55,338 nt of DNA from an uncultured Bacillota bacterium (GCA_947073765.1 CAMTMZ010000014.1:1-55338); one strand, 5' to 3'; positions 23,812 through 32,075 are shown, numbered from the stretch's first letter. Program-made: numbers and translations. Notes: generated by a model from the sequence alone, not told the origin.

Positions 23812-24399
23812 ATGAAGCTGGTACTGGCAAGCAAGAACCAGAAGAAGCTGACGGAGATGAACGACATTTTGGCCCGGCTGGGCGTAGAGGTATGCTCCGA
23901 GGCGGAGGCCGGGGTGGACCTGGAGGTGGAAGAGACCGGAACCACCTTTGAGGCCAACTCCCTGCTCAAGGCGAAAGCTGTTATGGAGGCCAGCGGCCTG
24001 CCCGCCATCGCTGACGACTCAGGACTGTGCGTGGAGTGCCTTGGCGGCGCGCCGGGGGTGTACTCGGCCCGCTATGGGGGCGAGGGGCTGGACGATATCG
24101 CCCGTTACCGCCTGCTGCTGGAGAACATGCGGGGGCAGATGACCAGGGCGGCGAAATTCGTCAGTGTCATTACCTGCTGCTTCCCCAACGGCGATGTGCT
24201 CACCGCCCGGGGGGAATGCGCCGGAACCATCGCCTACGCCCCCATGGGAGAGGGAGGGTTCGGCTACGACCCGGTGTTTTTTGTTCCGGAGCTGAAAAAG
24301 ACCTTCGCCCAGCTGTCCGCGGAAGAGAAAAACGCCGTCTCCCATCGGGGAAAGGCGCTGGAGGCCTTTCAGAAGAAGCTGGAAGAATATTTGAAATAA
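23812..24399 (+). CDS. rdgB: Non-canonical purine NTP pyrophosphatase (RdgB/HAM1)
   Basis: Predicted 195-residue house-cleaning enzyme that hydrolyses ITP, dITP and XTP to monophosphates. LASKNQKKLTEM, ETGTTFEANSLLKA, ADDSGLCVECLGGAPGVYSA, FGYDPVFF and SHRGKALEAF are all present in family order. Length is normal. The ATG has GGGGGAAGAAGG upstream. The 61-base spacer after ftsY is A/T-rich (TTGTTC, TATGG, TAGAAT) and may hold a promoter, though no well-spaced pair stands out. Confidence 0.95.
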   Translation: MKLVLASKNQKKLTEMNDILARLGVEVCSEAEAGVDLEVEETGTTFEANSLLKAKAVMEASGLPAIADDSGLCVECLGGAPGVYSARYGGEGLDDIARYRLLLENMRGQMTRAAKFVSVITCCFPNGDVLTARGECAGTIAYAPMGEGGFGYDPVFFVPELKKTFAQLSAEEKNAVSHRGKALEAFQKKLEEYLK

Positions 24400-24411
24400 A
24401 GAGGATTGAAT

Positions 24412-24735
24412 ATGGAGCTTACAAGCAAACAGCGAGCCCAGCTGAGAAGCCTGGCCAACAGCATCGACACCATTCTGATTGTGGGCAAGGACGGCATCGG
24501 GGACAACCTGGTCAAGCAGGCCAACGACGCGCTGGAGGCCCGGGAGCTGATCAAGGGCAGGGTGCTGGAGAATTCCCTGCTCTCCCCCCGTGAGGCGGCA
24601 GAGGAGCTGGCGCCCCTGACAAGAAGCGAAATTGTTCAGGTGATCGGAACAAAATTCGTGTTATATCGTCCAAGCCATAAGAAGGATAAAAAGGATAAAA
24701 TTGTCCTGGTGGCGGATCAGAAGAAGCGGACATGA
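24412..24735 (+). CDS. yhbY: YhbY-family RNA-binding protein (CRM domain)
   Basis: Predicted 107-residue single CRM-domain protein, associated with the large ribosomal subunit in E. coli and a neighbour of nadD in B. subtilis (YqeI). LTSKQRAQLRSLAN, VGKDGI (GxxG-type loop), LIKGRVLEN and VQVIGTKFVLYRPS are typical. The C-terminal tail is Lys-rich (KKDKKDK). ATG 24412 is taken rather than TTG 24406 because AGAGGA lies seven bases before the ATG but abuts the TTG. It continues the conserved order yhbY-nadD-yqeK-rsfS. Confidence 0.93.
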   Translation: MELTSKQRAQLRSLANSIDTILIVGKDGIGDNLVKQANDALEARELIKGRVLENSLLSPREAAEELAPLTRSEIVQVIGTKFVLYRPSHKKDKKDKIVLVADQKKRT

Positions 24736-24765
24736 AATTTTCAGTCTGAATGAGGTGTGTCAGCT

Positions 24766-25977
24766 ATGAAAATCGGAATTTATGGCGGGACCTTCAACCC
24801 GCCCCACCTGGGACATCTGGCCGCGGCCCGGACGGCGGTGGATGCGCTGGGCCTGGATAGGCTGATTATCATCCCGGCGGCCATCCCGCCCCATAAGCAG
24901 CTGCCGCAGAGCACGCCCGCCCCTGAACACCGGCTGGCCATGGTGGAGAAGATGGCCGACGCCCTTCTCCTGCCCGAAACGGTAAAGGTGTCATCTTTGG
25001 AGCTGGACCGCCCAGGCAAGAGCTATACCTCCGACACTCTGGAGGAAATCCGCGCTCAGCACCCCGGGGCGGAGCTGTGGCTGCTCATGGGCACAGACAT
25101 GTTTCTCACCCTCCACCGATGGCACGAGCCGGAGCGGATTCTGGAGCTGGCGGGGGTGTGCGCCTTCGGACGCACCGAACAGGACGGTGAGGAGCTCTTC
25201 GCCCCCCAGCGGGAACACCTGCGAAAGGCCTACCCTGGGGCGAAAATCACCACCATCACCCTGCCGGGGCTGGTGGACGTCTCCTCCACCCGGCTGCGGG
25301 AGCTGCTGGCCCGGGGGGAGGGCGGGGAGTACCTGCCGCCCTCGATCTACGGCTACATCCTGAGAAATGGTCTCTACGGCACCCGAGCCGACCTGAAACA
25401 CCTGGATGTCCCGGAGCTGCGGGCCTGTTCCTACTCCATGGTAATGGAGAAGCGGGTGCGCCACATCCGGGGGACGGAGGAGGAGGCGGTGCGCCTGGCC
25501 CGCCGCTGGGGAGCGGACGAGACTCACGCCCGCCGGGCGGGCATTCTCCACGACTGCACCAAATACCGTACAGGGGCGGAGCATATCGCTATCTGCCAGC
25601 GGTACGGGGTGCCGCTGGACGAGCTGGAGCGCACGGCGCCCAAGCTGCTCCATTCTAAGACGGGGGCGTGTATTGCCCGCCATGTTTTTGGGGAACCTGA
25701 TGAGGTGTATGAGGCTATATTCTGGCACACCACAGCCAAAGAGAACATGACGACCCTGGAAAAAATATTATATGTTGCCGACTACATGGAGCCTAACCGG
25801 GCCTTTGACGGCGTGGAGCGCCTGCGTCAGTTGGCCTACAGAGACCTGGACAAGGCCCTGCTCCTGGGGGTGGAGATCACCGTGGAGGAGATGCGGCAGC
25901 GGCAGCTTCCCGTCCACTCCAATACCCTCCGGGCCCAGGCCTGGCTGAGAGAACACGGGGTTACAACAGAAGGGTGA
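24766..25977 (+). CDS. nadD: Fusion of NadD (nicotinate-nucleotide adenylyltransferase) and YqeK (HD-domain hydrolase)
   Basis: Predicted 403-residue two-domain protein. Residues 1 to about 204 are NadD, which adenylates nicotinate mononucleotide for NAD synthesis: GIYGGTFNPPHLGHL, LLMGTDMF and VSSTRLRELL. Residues about 220-403 are YqeK: His233, His262-Asp263 in ILHDCTKY, LLHSKTG, and Asp339 in YVADYME. YqeK has been described as a diadenosine tetraphosphate (Ap4A) hydrolase. In B. subtilis these are separate neighbouring genes; here one frame covers both with no stop between them. ATG 24766 is chosen because GAGGTG lies eight bases before it; GTG 24757 overlaps that site. An LCP gene follows after four bases. 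Confidence 0.93.
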   Translation: MKIGIYGGTFNPPHLGHLAAARTAVDALGLDRLIIIPAAIPPHKQLPQSTPAPEHRLAMVEKMADALLLPETVKVSSLELDRPGKSYTSDTLEEIRAQHPGAELWLLMGTDMFLTLHRWHEPERILELAGVCAFGRTEQDGEELFAPQREHLRKAYPGAKITTITLPGLVDVSSTRLRELLARGEGGEYLPPSIYGYILRNGLYGTRADLKHLDVPELRACSYSMVMEKRVRHIRGTEEEAVRLARRWGADETHARRAGILHDCTKYRTGAEHIAICQRYGVPLDELERTAPKLLHSKTGACIARHVFGEPDEVYEAIFWHTTAKENMTTLEKILYVADYMEPNRAFDGVERLRQLAYRDLDKALLLGVEITVEEMRQRQLPVHSNTLRAQAWLREHGVTTEG

Positions 25978-25981
25978 GACA

Positions 25982-27514
25982 ATGAGCGAACACAATCATC
26001 GGGGCCGGCGGGAAGCCCCGGGCAATACATTCCCGCTGCTTCTCTGGTGGCGGCAGCACCGGGAGTGGGTAGCCGGTTTGGACCGGGGGGCGAAGCTGCG
26101 CTACCGGCTGTTTCAGGCACTGGTAGTGGTGGCGGTTTTGATTATTGCCCTGTATTTGTTCCTGCGCTCCTGGATCAAGCTGCCCGAGGTGCCCAATCTG
26201 CCGGGAGACAGCACAAGGCCGGGGGCGGACACCTCCCAGAGCCTGCCCAGCCAGCCGGGGGATATCTCCTTCGAGGGGGCGCAGCTGCCCGAGGTGGCGA
26301 AGAGCGGCCGGAAGCCGGGGTACTACACCTTTCTCCTTGCGGGCAAGGACACCAGCAGCGGTCTGACCGACACCATGATGCTTATTACCTATGACACCAA
26401 GGGCAAGTCGATCTGCGCCGTCAGCCTGCTGCGGGACACCATGATCAACACCAGCGGCAAGTCGGGAGGACAGAAGCGGCTGAACGCTGTATTCAACCGC
26501 AACCGGGGGGACAAGAAGCTGAGCGAGAAGGAGCGTGTTGAGAACGGTATGACCGCCCTGAAACAGGAGGTCAGCCACCTCACCGGCATCTACCCGGACT
26601 TCTACGTCATGGTGGAATGGGAGGCCATCGGTGAGATGGTAGACGCTGTGGGCGGAGTGGAGTTTGAGGTTCCCTTTGACATGGACTACGACGATCCCGT
26701 CCAGGATCTGCACATCCATCAGAAGAAGGGGCTGCGGCTGCTGGATGGACGAGACGCTATGGAGGTCATTCGTTTCCGCAAGAGCAATGACGACGCCCCA
26801 TACAAAATAAAGATGGGGGATCTGGAACGCACCCAAATTCAGCGGGATTTTCTTACCGCTGTGCTGAAAAAGTGCCTTACGCCCAAAATCCTGCTGAATC
26901 TGCCCACCCTGACAAACATATTCATGGAGAATGTGGATACCGATTTGACGGTAGGCAATATTTTGGCCTTTGCCCAGCTGGCTGTTGGGATGGACGTGGA
27001 GAATGAGGTGAAGTTCGACTCCATGCCCTGTTATCTGGTGTCGTACAAGGGGGCCTCTTTGGCCTGCGTCCAGGAGAAGGAGATGCTGGAGCTGCTCAAC
27101 AGCGGTCTCAACCCCTACCAGGACGAGATCAAGAGCAGCGACTTGCAGCTGATGTACAAGAAGTCGGGGGGCGGCTTCGGGGTGACCAACGCCAAGCTGG
27201 CTGACCCGGATGTAGCCAAAGTTCCGGTCTCCCAACCGGAGGAGCCGGAGGAGGACCCTGTAACTGATCCTGGCACAACAACCGATCCCGGAGACGATGC
27301 CGATCCCGGAGGCGAGAAGGATCCTGGGACCGCTACCAATCCTGGGACCGCCACCGATCCCGGGACTGCAACGGACCCTGGAACTGCCACCGACCCAGGC
27401 GTGACGGAGCTTCCGCCGGATATCGGGACCATCGACCCCGGCGAAATTTTCCCAGACCCATCCCCCGATGTGCGGGGCGAGCCTATACAAGACGAGGTAC
27501 AGGCGGCGGCCTGA
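25982..27514 (+). CDS. LytR-CpsA-Psr (LCP) family cell-wall glycopolymer ligase with repetitive C-terminus
   Basis: Predicted 510-residue membrane protein that probably attaches wall teichoic acid or another glycopolymer to peptidoglycan. One N-terminal transmembrane helix (about 43-62) and a linker are followed by the LCP domain (about 105-330): YYTFLLAGKDTSSGLTDTMML, SLLRDTM, VGGVEFEVPFDMDY, LLDGRDAMEVIRFRKS and ERTQIQRDFL. The conserved Asp/Arg set for pyrophosphate-lipid binding is present. From about residue 425 it is built of DPGTAT-type repeats, a likely wall-spanning, disordered tail. It lies between nadD-yqeK and rsfS, interrupting an otherwise conserved order. Confidence 0.9.
   Translation: MSEHNHRGRREAPGNTFPLLLWWRQHREWVAGLDRGAKLRYRLFQALVVVAVLIIALYLFLRSWIKLPEVPNLPGDSTRPGADTSQSLPSQPGDISFEGAQLPEVAKSGRKPGYYTFLLAGKDTSSGLTDTMMLITYDTKGKSICAVSLLRDTMINTSGKSGGQKRLNAVFNRNRGDKKLSEKERVENGMTALKQEVSHLTGIYPDFYVMVEWEAIGEMVDAVGGVEFEVPFDMDYDDPVQDLHIHQKKGLRLLDGRDAMEVIRFRKSNDDAPYKIKMGDLERTQIQRDFLTAVLKKCLTPKILLNLPTLTNIFMENVDTDLTVGNILAFAQLAVGMDVENEVKFDSMPCYLVSYKGASLACVQEKEMLELLNSGLNPYQDEIKSSDLQLMYKKSGGGFGVTNAKLADPDVAKVPVSQPEEPEEDPVTDPGTTTDPGDDADPGGEKDPGTATNPGTATDPGTATDPGTATDPGVTELPPDIGTIDPGEIFPDPSPDVRGEPIQDEVQAAA
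27254..27400 (+). repeat. In-gene tandem repeats coding (T/N)DPGTA units
   Basis: An 18-base unit of the form GATCCTGGGACCGCCACC is repeated about four times in close succession, flanked by looser copies. It encodes DPGTATNPGTATDPGTAT and so on in the tail of the LCP protein. Synonymous changes between copies show that they are not freshly duplicated. Confidence 0.8.
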
Positions 27515-27561
27515 GCCTGGCAGGGGACGGGTCCATAAAATAAACAGAGAGGAGCAATGGC

Positions 27562-27921
27562 ATGGAATCCTATGAACTGGCGGTCCTGCTGGCCAGAGCG
27601 CTGGACAGCAAAAAGGGCGGCGACATCAAGGTGCTGAAGACAGAGGGGGTCACCACCCTTGCGGACTACTTTGTCATCTGCACCGCCACCTCCAATACCC
27701 AGGTCAAGGCCATGTCCGACGCCTGTGAGGAGACAGCGGAGAAAAACGGCGAGCGGGCCCACCACATTGAGGGCCATCGGGGCGGCACCTGGCTGCTTAT
27801 GGATTTCTCCGCGGTGGTGGTCCACGTATTTACCGACGAGGCCCGGAAGTTCTACGACCTGGAGCGCCTCTGGAGCGACGCGGAGGAGCTGGACGCAACT
27901 AAAATTCTTGCGCAAGAGTAG
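27562..27921 (+). CDS. rsfS: Ribosomal silencing factor RsfS
   Basis: Predicted 119-residue RsfS/YbeB/Iojap protein, which binds L14 of the large subunit and blocks subunit joining when nutrients are low. LDSKKGGDIKVL, LADYFVICTATSNTQVKAMSD, HHIEGHRGGTWLLMDF and VVVHVFTDEARKFYDLERLW are family hallmarks. Length is typical. The start has GAGAGGAG. It is the last gene of the rdgB/yhbY-to-rsfS run, followed by a bidirectional terminator. Confidence 0.96.
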   Translation: MESYELAVLLARALDSKKGGDIKVLKTEGVTTLADYFVICTATSNTQVKAMSDACEETAEKNGERAHHIEGHRGGTWLLMDFSAVVVHVFTDEARKFYDLERLWSDAEELDATKILAQE

Positions 27922-27927
27922 CGGTAT

Positions 27928-27970
27928 AAAAAAGCCCCGGCCTCCCGATAGTGGGGGCCGGGGCTTTTTT
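27928..27970. terminator. Bidirectional terminator between rsfS and the lipid kinase gene
   Basis: An A-run leads into GCCCCGGCC, which pairs with GGCCGGGGC, and the stem is followed by TTTTTTT. A-rich before and T-rich after, it can serve both convergent genes. Confidence 0.92.
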
Positions 27971-28866
27971 TACACATTCCGGATAATTTTCAGGGCCTTT
28001 TGACAGTTTGCCACCCGGTTGACAGTCTGGCTGCCGCCAAACTCGCCGTCTACCGTCCAGGGGACGGGCTGCTGACAGGTAAAGGTGAGCTGCCGGGCCT
28101 GAAACTGGACCAGGGCCCCGGAGCGGTCCGCCGCCGGTTTTGTCACCAGGGCCTGGAGACCGTCGGTGAGGTCGGCCAGGCTGAGGGGCTTTTTCACCAG
28201 CAAGACCTCAAACAGTCCGTCATCCAGCACCACCTGTTTCGCCGTGGGGGGCCTGATGCCGCCGATGGACTGAGAGTTGCTCACCATGCCGAAGTAGAAA
28301 TCGTCTTCCAGCGTCTGCCCGTCGTACTCCACCGCCATGTGGTAGGGGGCGATGGTGGGCAGGGAGGCGATGCCGGCAAAGATATAGGCCAGGTGGCCAA
28401 AGGTGTTTTTCAACTCCTGGGGAGTGTCGTAAGCGACCTTGGTAAAGGCGCCGAAGGCCGCCACATAGACGAAGGGCCTGCCGTTCAGCCGCCCAATGTC
28501 CATGGGCAGGGCCACGCCGGTGCCGGCGGCCACCAGAGCGGACTCCCGGGGCTTCCGGGGCAGGCGCAGGGTGGCGGCGCAGTCGTTGGTGGAGCCGAAC
28601 GGGACGTATCCCAGGGGGGGCGGGTCTTTCATCTCCGCCAGGGCGGAGACTACCTCACTGAGGGTTCCGTCCCCTCCGGCGCAGATGATCCGGGCAAACC
28701 CGGCCCCCAGTTCCCGGGTCACCCGGGCGGCGTCCCCCCGGCACTGGGTGGGGTATGAGGTGGTAACCCACCCCGCCTTGGTAAACACATCCAGCACCTG
28801 GGCCAGGGCTGTTTTCACCTGACCGGTGCCGGAGGCGGGGTTGTAGATAAAAAGAAGGCGGTTCAT
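27970..28866 (-). CDS. Diacylglycerol kinase-family lipid kinase (DgkB/YegS type)
   Basis: Predicted 298-residue soluble lipid kinase that phosphorylates diacylglycerol or a related lipid. The N-terminal nucleotide domain has LFIYNPASGTGQ and the signature CAGGDGTLSEV. VPFGSTNDCAATL replaces the common GTxNDfAR(T). The C-terminal half is beta-rich (MAVEYDGQTLEDDFYFGMVSN, DDGLFEVLLV). The substrate (DAG, undecaprenol, sphingoid base) cannot be told from sequence. Its own promoter lies upstream. Confidence 0.92.
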   Translation of the reverse strand: MNRLLFIYNPASGTGQVKTALAQVLDVFTKAGWVTTSYPTQCRGDAARVTRELGAGFARIICAGGDGTLSEVVSALAEMKDPPPLGYVPFGSTNDCAATLRLPRKPRESALVAAGTGVALPMDIGRLNGRPFVYVAAFGAFTKVAYDTPQELKNTFGHLAYIFAGIASLPTIAPYHMAVEYDGQTLEDDFYFGMVSNSQSIGGIRPPTAKQVVLDDGLFEVLLVKKPLSLADLTDGLQALVTKPAADRSGALVQFQARQLTFTCQQPVPWTVDGEFGGSQTVNRVANCQKALKIIRNV

Positions 28867-28902
28867 AGCAGAGTCCTCCGTAGCGGATGAGATATGAGTA
28901 CC

Positions 28903-28930
28903 ATTATAGGGGGGAACGGCAAAAAATCAA
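28903..28930 (-). promoter_or_regulatory. Promoter of the lipid kinase gene
   Basis: On the minus strand, TTGATT (28930-28925), 16 bases, then TATAAT (28908-28903), about 37 bases before the ATG. Confidence 0.7.
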
Positions 28931-28979
28931 GATGGGCCGCAAAACTTTATTTCGTCTTAACGGGTGGTGTGGATTGGGG

Positions 28980-29008
28980 TTGCGCCGGAGGAAAAAAGCG
29001 AGTAAAAT
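28980..29008 (+). promoter_or_regulatory. Likely promoter of azlCD
   Basis: TTGCGC (28980-28985), 17 bases, TAAAAT (29003-29008), about 34 bases before the azlC ATG. The -35 box is imperfect. Confidence 0.5.
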
Positions 29009-29042
29009 AGGGGAAAACTGTTTTAACAGAGGTGTGTCCCAT

Positions 29043-29756
29043 ATGAACCGAAAGACCTTGGCCGCCGCCTTTCCGCTAACCATCCCTGTGCTCATGGGCT
29101 ATCTGGCCATCGGCATCGCCTTTGGGCTGATGCTCCAGTCGGCGGGCTGGGGGGTGGGCTGGGCAGTGCTGATGAGTCTTACCATCTACGCCGGCTCCGG
29201 TCAATATCTGGGGGTGTCCCTCCTGGCCGCGGGGGCCGCTCTGCCTCAGGTGGCTTTTCTCACCCTGATGGTCAACTTCCGCCACCTGGTCTACGGCCTG
29301 TCCATGCTGGAGAAGTTCCGGGGCATGGGCCTCCGCAAGCTCTATATGATCTTTTCCCTCACCGACGAGACCTATGCCCTTCTCTCTTCCGCCCGGGCCC
29401 CGGCGGGTGTGGATGAGCACGACTTTTTCTTTGCTGTGGCCCTGCTGGACCAGAGCTACTGGGTACTGGGATCGGTCATCGGCTCTCTGCTGGGCTCCGC
29501 CCTGGGCTTTGACACCACAGGGGTGGACTTTGCCATGACGGCTCTGTTCCTGGTCATCGCTGTAGGCCAGTGGAAGGCCGCCGGCAGCCACCTGCCCGCC
29601 CTGCTGGGAGGCGCGGCCACCCTGATCAGCCTGCTGCTGGTGGGGGCGGAGGATATGCTCCTGCCCGCCCTGGGAATCATTGTTGCGGCGTTAACCCTGC
29701 TCCGGCCCCGGTTGGAGCGCGCGCCTGCGAGAGAGGAGGAAAAACCATGCCCCTGA
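29043..29756 (+). CDS. azlC: AzlC family branched-chain amino-acid exporter, large subunit
   Basis: Predicted 237-residue integral membrane protein with about five to six helices. AAAFPLTIPVLMGYLAIGIAFG, SLTIYAGSGQY, LTLMVNFRHLVYGLSM and SLTDETYALL are the AzlC signatures. With the small AzlD subunit it exports branched-chain and perhaps other amino acids. The frame is open upstream to 28887, but ATG 29043 has AGAGGTG and the family N-terminus. It overlaps azlD by ten bases. Confidence 0.94.
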   Translation: MNRKTLAAAFPLTIPVLMGYLAIGIAFGLMLQSAGWGVGWAVLMSLTIYAGSGQYLGVSLLAAGAALPQVAFLTLMVNFRHLVYGLSMLEKFRGMGLRKLYMIFSLTDETYALLSSARAPAGVDEHDFFFAVALLDQSYWVLGSVIGSLLGSALGFDTTGVDFAMTALFLVIAVGQWKAAGSHLPALLGGAATLISLLLVGAEDMLLPALGIIVAALTLLRPRLERAPAREEEKPCP

Positions 29757-30082
29757 CCCCGATACAGACCCTGGCCTCCATCGCCGTGATGGCGGTGGTC
29801 ACCTTTCTGACCCGCGCCCTGCCCTTTCTCCTCTTCGACCGGGGGGACCACCCCCCAAAAGTCGTCCTCTACCTGGGACGGGTTCTGCCCCCGGCGGTAA
29901 TCGCTATGCTCATCGTCTACTGTCTCAAGGGGGTCACCTTTTCCACGCCGGGGGGGTGGCTGCCGCCCCTTATCGCCGGTTTGACGGCGGTGCTCCTCCA
30001 CCTGTGGAAGGGCAACGACCTGATCTCCATATTTGGGGCCACCGCCCTCTATATGGTGCTGGTCCAGGGGGTGTTTGCCTGA
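29747..30082 (+). CDS. azlD: AzlD family branched-chain amino-acid exporter, small subunit
   Basis: Predicted 111-residue protein with about four hydrophobic helices. VVTFLTRALPFLLF (RxxPF motif), YLGRVLPPAVIAMLIVYCLK and LWKGNDLISIFGATALYMVL are typical of AzlD. ATG 29747 has GAGAGGAGG immediately upstream and lies inside the end of azlC, so the two subunits are translationally coupled. Confidence 0.92.
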   Translation: MPLTPIQTLASIAVMAVVTFLTRALPFLLFDRGDHPPKVVLYLGRVLPPAVIAMLIVYCLKGVTFSTPGGWLPPLIAGLTAVLLHLWKGNDLISIFGATALYMVLVQGVFA

Positions 30083-30819
30083 TGCCCAACCGTGTTTTAA
30101 TTACCGGCGCCTCCTGCGGCATCGGTGCGGCCACAGCCCGGCTGTTTGCCCAGGAAGGCTGGGACGTGGCCATCAACTGCAACCACAGCCGGACTGAGGC
30201 CGAGGCGCTGGCCGCTGAGCTGTCCGGGCTGGGGGTGAGGGCCGTCCCCATCCAGGCGGACATCTCCGACCCGGAGCAGGCGGGGCGGCTGGTTCGGGAA
30301 GCGGAGGCGGCACTGGGCCCGCTGGAGGCCGTCGTCTGCTGCGCCGGGACGGCCCTGGTTCAGCAGCTGCTTACCGATACCACAGTTGAGCAGTGGCGCG
30401 ATTTGATGTCCGTTGACCTGGATGGAATGTTTTACACCCTCCGGGCCGCCATCCCCGGTCTGGTCCGCCAAAAGCGGGGGGCCATCGTGACGGTTTCCTC
30501 CATGTGGGGTATTACCGGTGGTTCCTGCGAGGCCCCATACTCCGCCGCCAAGGCGGGGGTGATTGGGCTGACGAGGGCCCTGGCCAAGGAGCTGGGCCCG
30601 TCAAATATCCGGGTGAACTGCGTGGCTCCAGGAGTTATCGACACGGCGATGAACAGCCATCTAACCCCTGAGGAGCTGGCCGCCCTGGGGGAGGAGGCTC
30701 CTCTGGGCCGCGTCGGGAAAGGGACAGAGGTGGCTCAGGCCATTTACTTCCTGGCCTCGGACCGGGCCTCCTTCATCACCGGCCAGGTGCTGAGCGTGGA
30801 CGGCGGCATGGTGATTTAA
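30082..30819 (+). CDS. Short-chain dehydrogenase/reductase (FabG-like)
   Basis: Predicted 245-residue NAD(P)-dependent oxidoreductase. The dinucleotide motif is TGASCGIG (8-15), CCAG stands in place of NNAG at about 86-89, and the catalytic Ser140, Tyr153 and Lys157 (YSAAK) are all present. The C-terminus ITGQVLSVDGGMVI is FabG-like. CNHSRTEAE after beta-2 suggests NADP preference. Its ATG shares one base with the azlD stop, so it is coupled to the exporter genes. No fatty-acid genes are near, so the substrate is unknown; a role tied to an amino or keto acid handled by AzlCD is a guess from position only. Confidence 0.9.
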   Translation: MPNRVLITGASCGIGAATARLFAQEGWDVAINCNHSRTEAEALAAELSGLGVRAVPIQADISDPEQAGRLVREAEAALGPLEAVVCCAGTALVQQLLTDTTVEQWRDLMSVDLDGMFYTLRAAIPGLVRQKRGAIVTVSSMWGITGGSCEAPYSAAKAGVIGLTRALAKELGPSNIRVNCVAPGVIDTAMNSHLTPEELAALGEEAPLGRVGKGTEVAQAIYFLASDRASFITGQVLSVDGGMVI

Positions 30820-30863
30820 GAAAAACTTTGTCGAATTTTAAGATTTGAGCGGCTGATTTGCGG

Positions 30864-30892
30864 TTGTAAAATGGCTGGAAATTTGGTATAAT
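30864..30892 (+). promoter_or_regulatory. Promoter upstream of the DUF4015-like gene
   Basis: TTGTAA (30864-30869), 17 bases, TATAAT (30887-30892), 58 bases before the ATG. Confidence 0.75.
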
Positions 30893-30949
30893 AAATCACT
30901 TGGGGAATAATATTGACCAAAATTTACCAAAATCGACAGGAGGGGAGCC

Positions 30950-32065
30950 ATGGGCCGGGCCAACAAGGATGTCGGCGGCTATCGGGGCCGCAGGACAATT
31001 ACCGATATTTTGCGTTTCATCGCCATCGCTCTGGCGGTGGTGGTGGTGCTTGTACTGGCTGGGGTCTTTTACCTCCAGAAGTATCTGGTCTATACCGACG
31101 ACGGTCCCAGATTAAATCTGCCCCCTATCCTCCAGATATTCCGCCGGGAGGGCGCACCGGCGGAGAACCCGTCCCCCCTCCCGGACCCGGGGGATATCAG
31201 TGTGGTTATTGATCCAGAGGGCGGCAATCCCTCCGGCAGCGAGCCGCCCCAATGGCAGGCGGAGGGACCCTGGGGGCCGGGTTATGCCCTGGAGCTGCCG
31301 GTGGAGGACCTGGTCAGCGGAGCTGCCGCGGCCAAGCTGGAGGAAGCGGGGGCGTCGGCGCTGATTTTGGAGGTGAAAGGGGCGGACGGAAAACTGGCCT
31401 GGAGCACGCAGAACCATACGGCCAATTGGGCGGAAGTCAGCGGGGATATGGCGGTCAATACGGCTTTGGAGGGGCGGGCAGAGGAGTATACCATCGCCCG
31501 GGTGTGCTGCTTCCGGGATGACAGCGTCCCTTATTCCTGGAACAAGCTGGCCCTGCGCAAGGGCAATTACAACTGGCGGGATGAGCTGGGTCTGCGTTGG
31601 CTCAGCCCAGCCCAGAAAGACGCCCAGGACTATATTGCTGCCCTGTGCGGCGAACTGGGTGACCTGGGCGTTGATGAGATCGTACTGGAGCAGTGGCACT
31701 TCCCCATTGAAGGAAATGTGGAGAACATTACCCGGGGGGAGAAATATGACCCCGATCGCTCTACTGCCAGCCTGGAGGAGTTTTTGACTAAGCTGGGCGG
31801 CGCAACAGGCGCGAAGATATCCCTGCGGGTGAGCCGAGACACCCTGAGCGGGGCGGAGTCTGTCAGCGGGGTGACCCCGGAGCTGCTGGAGCGGTATGCC
31901 TACCGCATCTGGGTGGAGGAGGACGGCCTTCTGCCGGCGCCTCAGGACCTGCTGCGGCAGGCGGGGATTACCGACGAGGATGAGCGGCGGCCCCGGCTGG
32001 TGAGCGTTGTCCCCGCCCGGGATGAGGCCGGTCCGGCTGTCCAGGCCGTCATTCCGGTGGAATAG
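30950..32065 (+). CDS. Membrane-anchored DUF4015-like putative glycoside hydrolase
   Basis: Predicted 371 residues. One N-terminal transmembrane helix (about 20-45) and a Pro/Gly-rich linker lead to a TIM-barrel-like domain resembling DUF4015 glycosidases. ALILEVKGADGKLAWST matches the usual vIDVKDxxGxvxY.S; YTIARVCCFRD matches IARIVVFKD; YNWRDELGLRWLSPA matches the Trp/Asp block. The usual catalytic stretch, FDEIQFDYIRFP, reads VDEIVLEQWHFPI here, with the second Asp replaced by Glu, so activity may be altered. It is likely extracellular and acts on wall or capsule glycans. It has its own promoter and terminator. Confidence 0.75.
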   Translation: MGRANKDVGGYRGRRTITDILRFIAIALAVVVVLVLAGVFYLQKYLVYTDDGPRLNLPPILQIFRREGAPAENPSPLPDPGDISVVIDPEGGNPSGSEPPQWQAEGPWGPGYALELPVEDLVSGAAAAKLEEAGASALILEVKGADGKLAWSTQNHTANWAEVSGDMAVNTALEGRAEEYTIARVCCFRDDSVPYSWNKLALRKGNYNWRDELGLRWLSPAQKDAQDYIAALCGELGDLGVDEIVLEQWHFPIEGNVENITRGEKYDPDRSTASLEEFLTKLGGATGAKISLRVSRDTLSGAESVSGVTPELLERYAYRIWVEEDGLLPAPQDLLRQAGITDEDERRPRLVSVVPARDEAGPAVQAVIPVE

Positions 32066-32075
32066 CACCATTCAG

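Noticed and set aside
28887-29042. N-terminal extension of AzlC
   Set aside because: The stretch is basic, lacks family similarity and covers the probable promoter; ATG 29043 has the ribosome site and the AzlC N-terminus.
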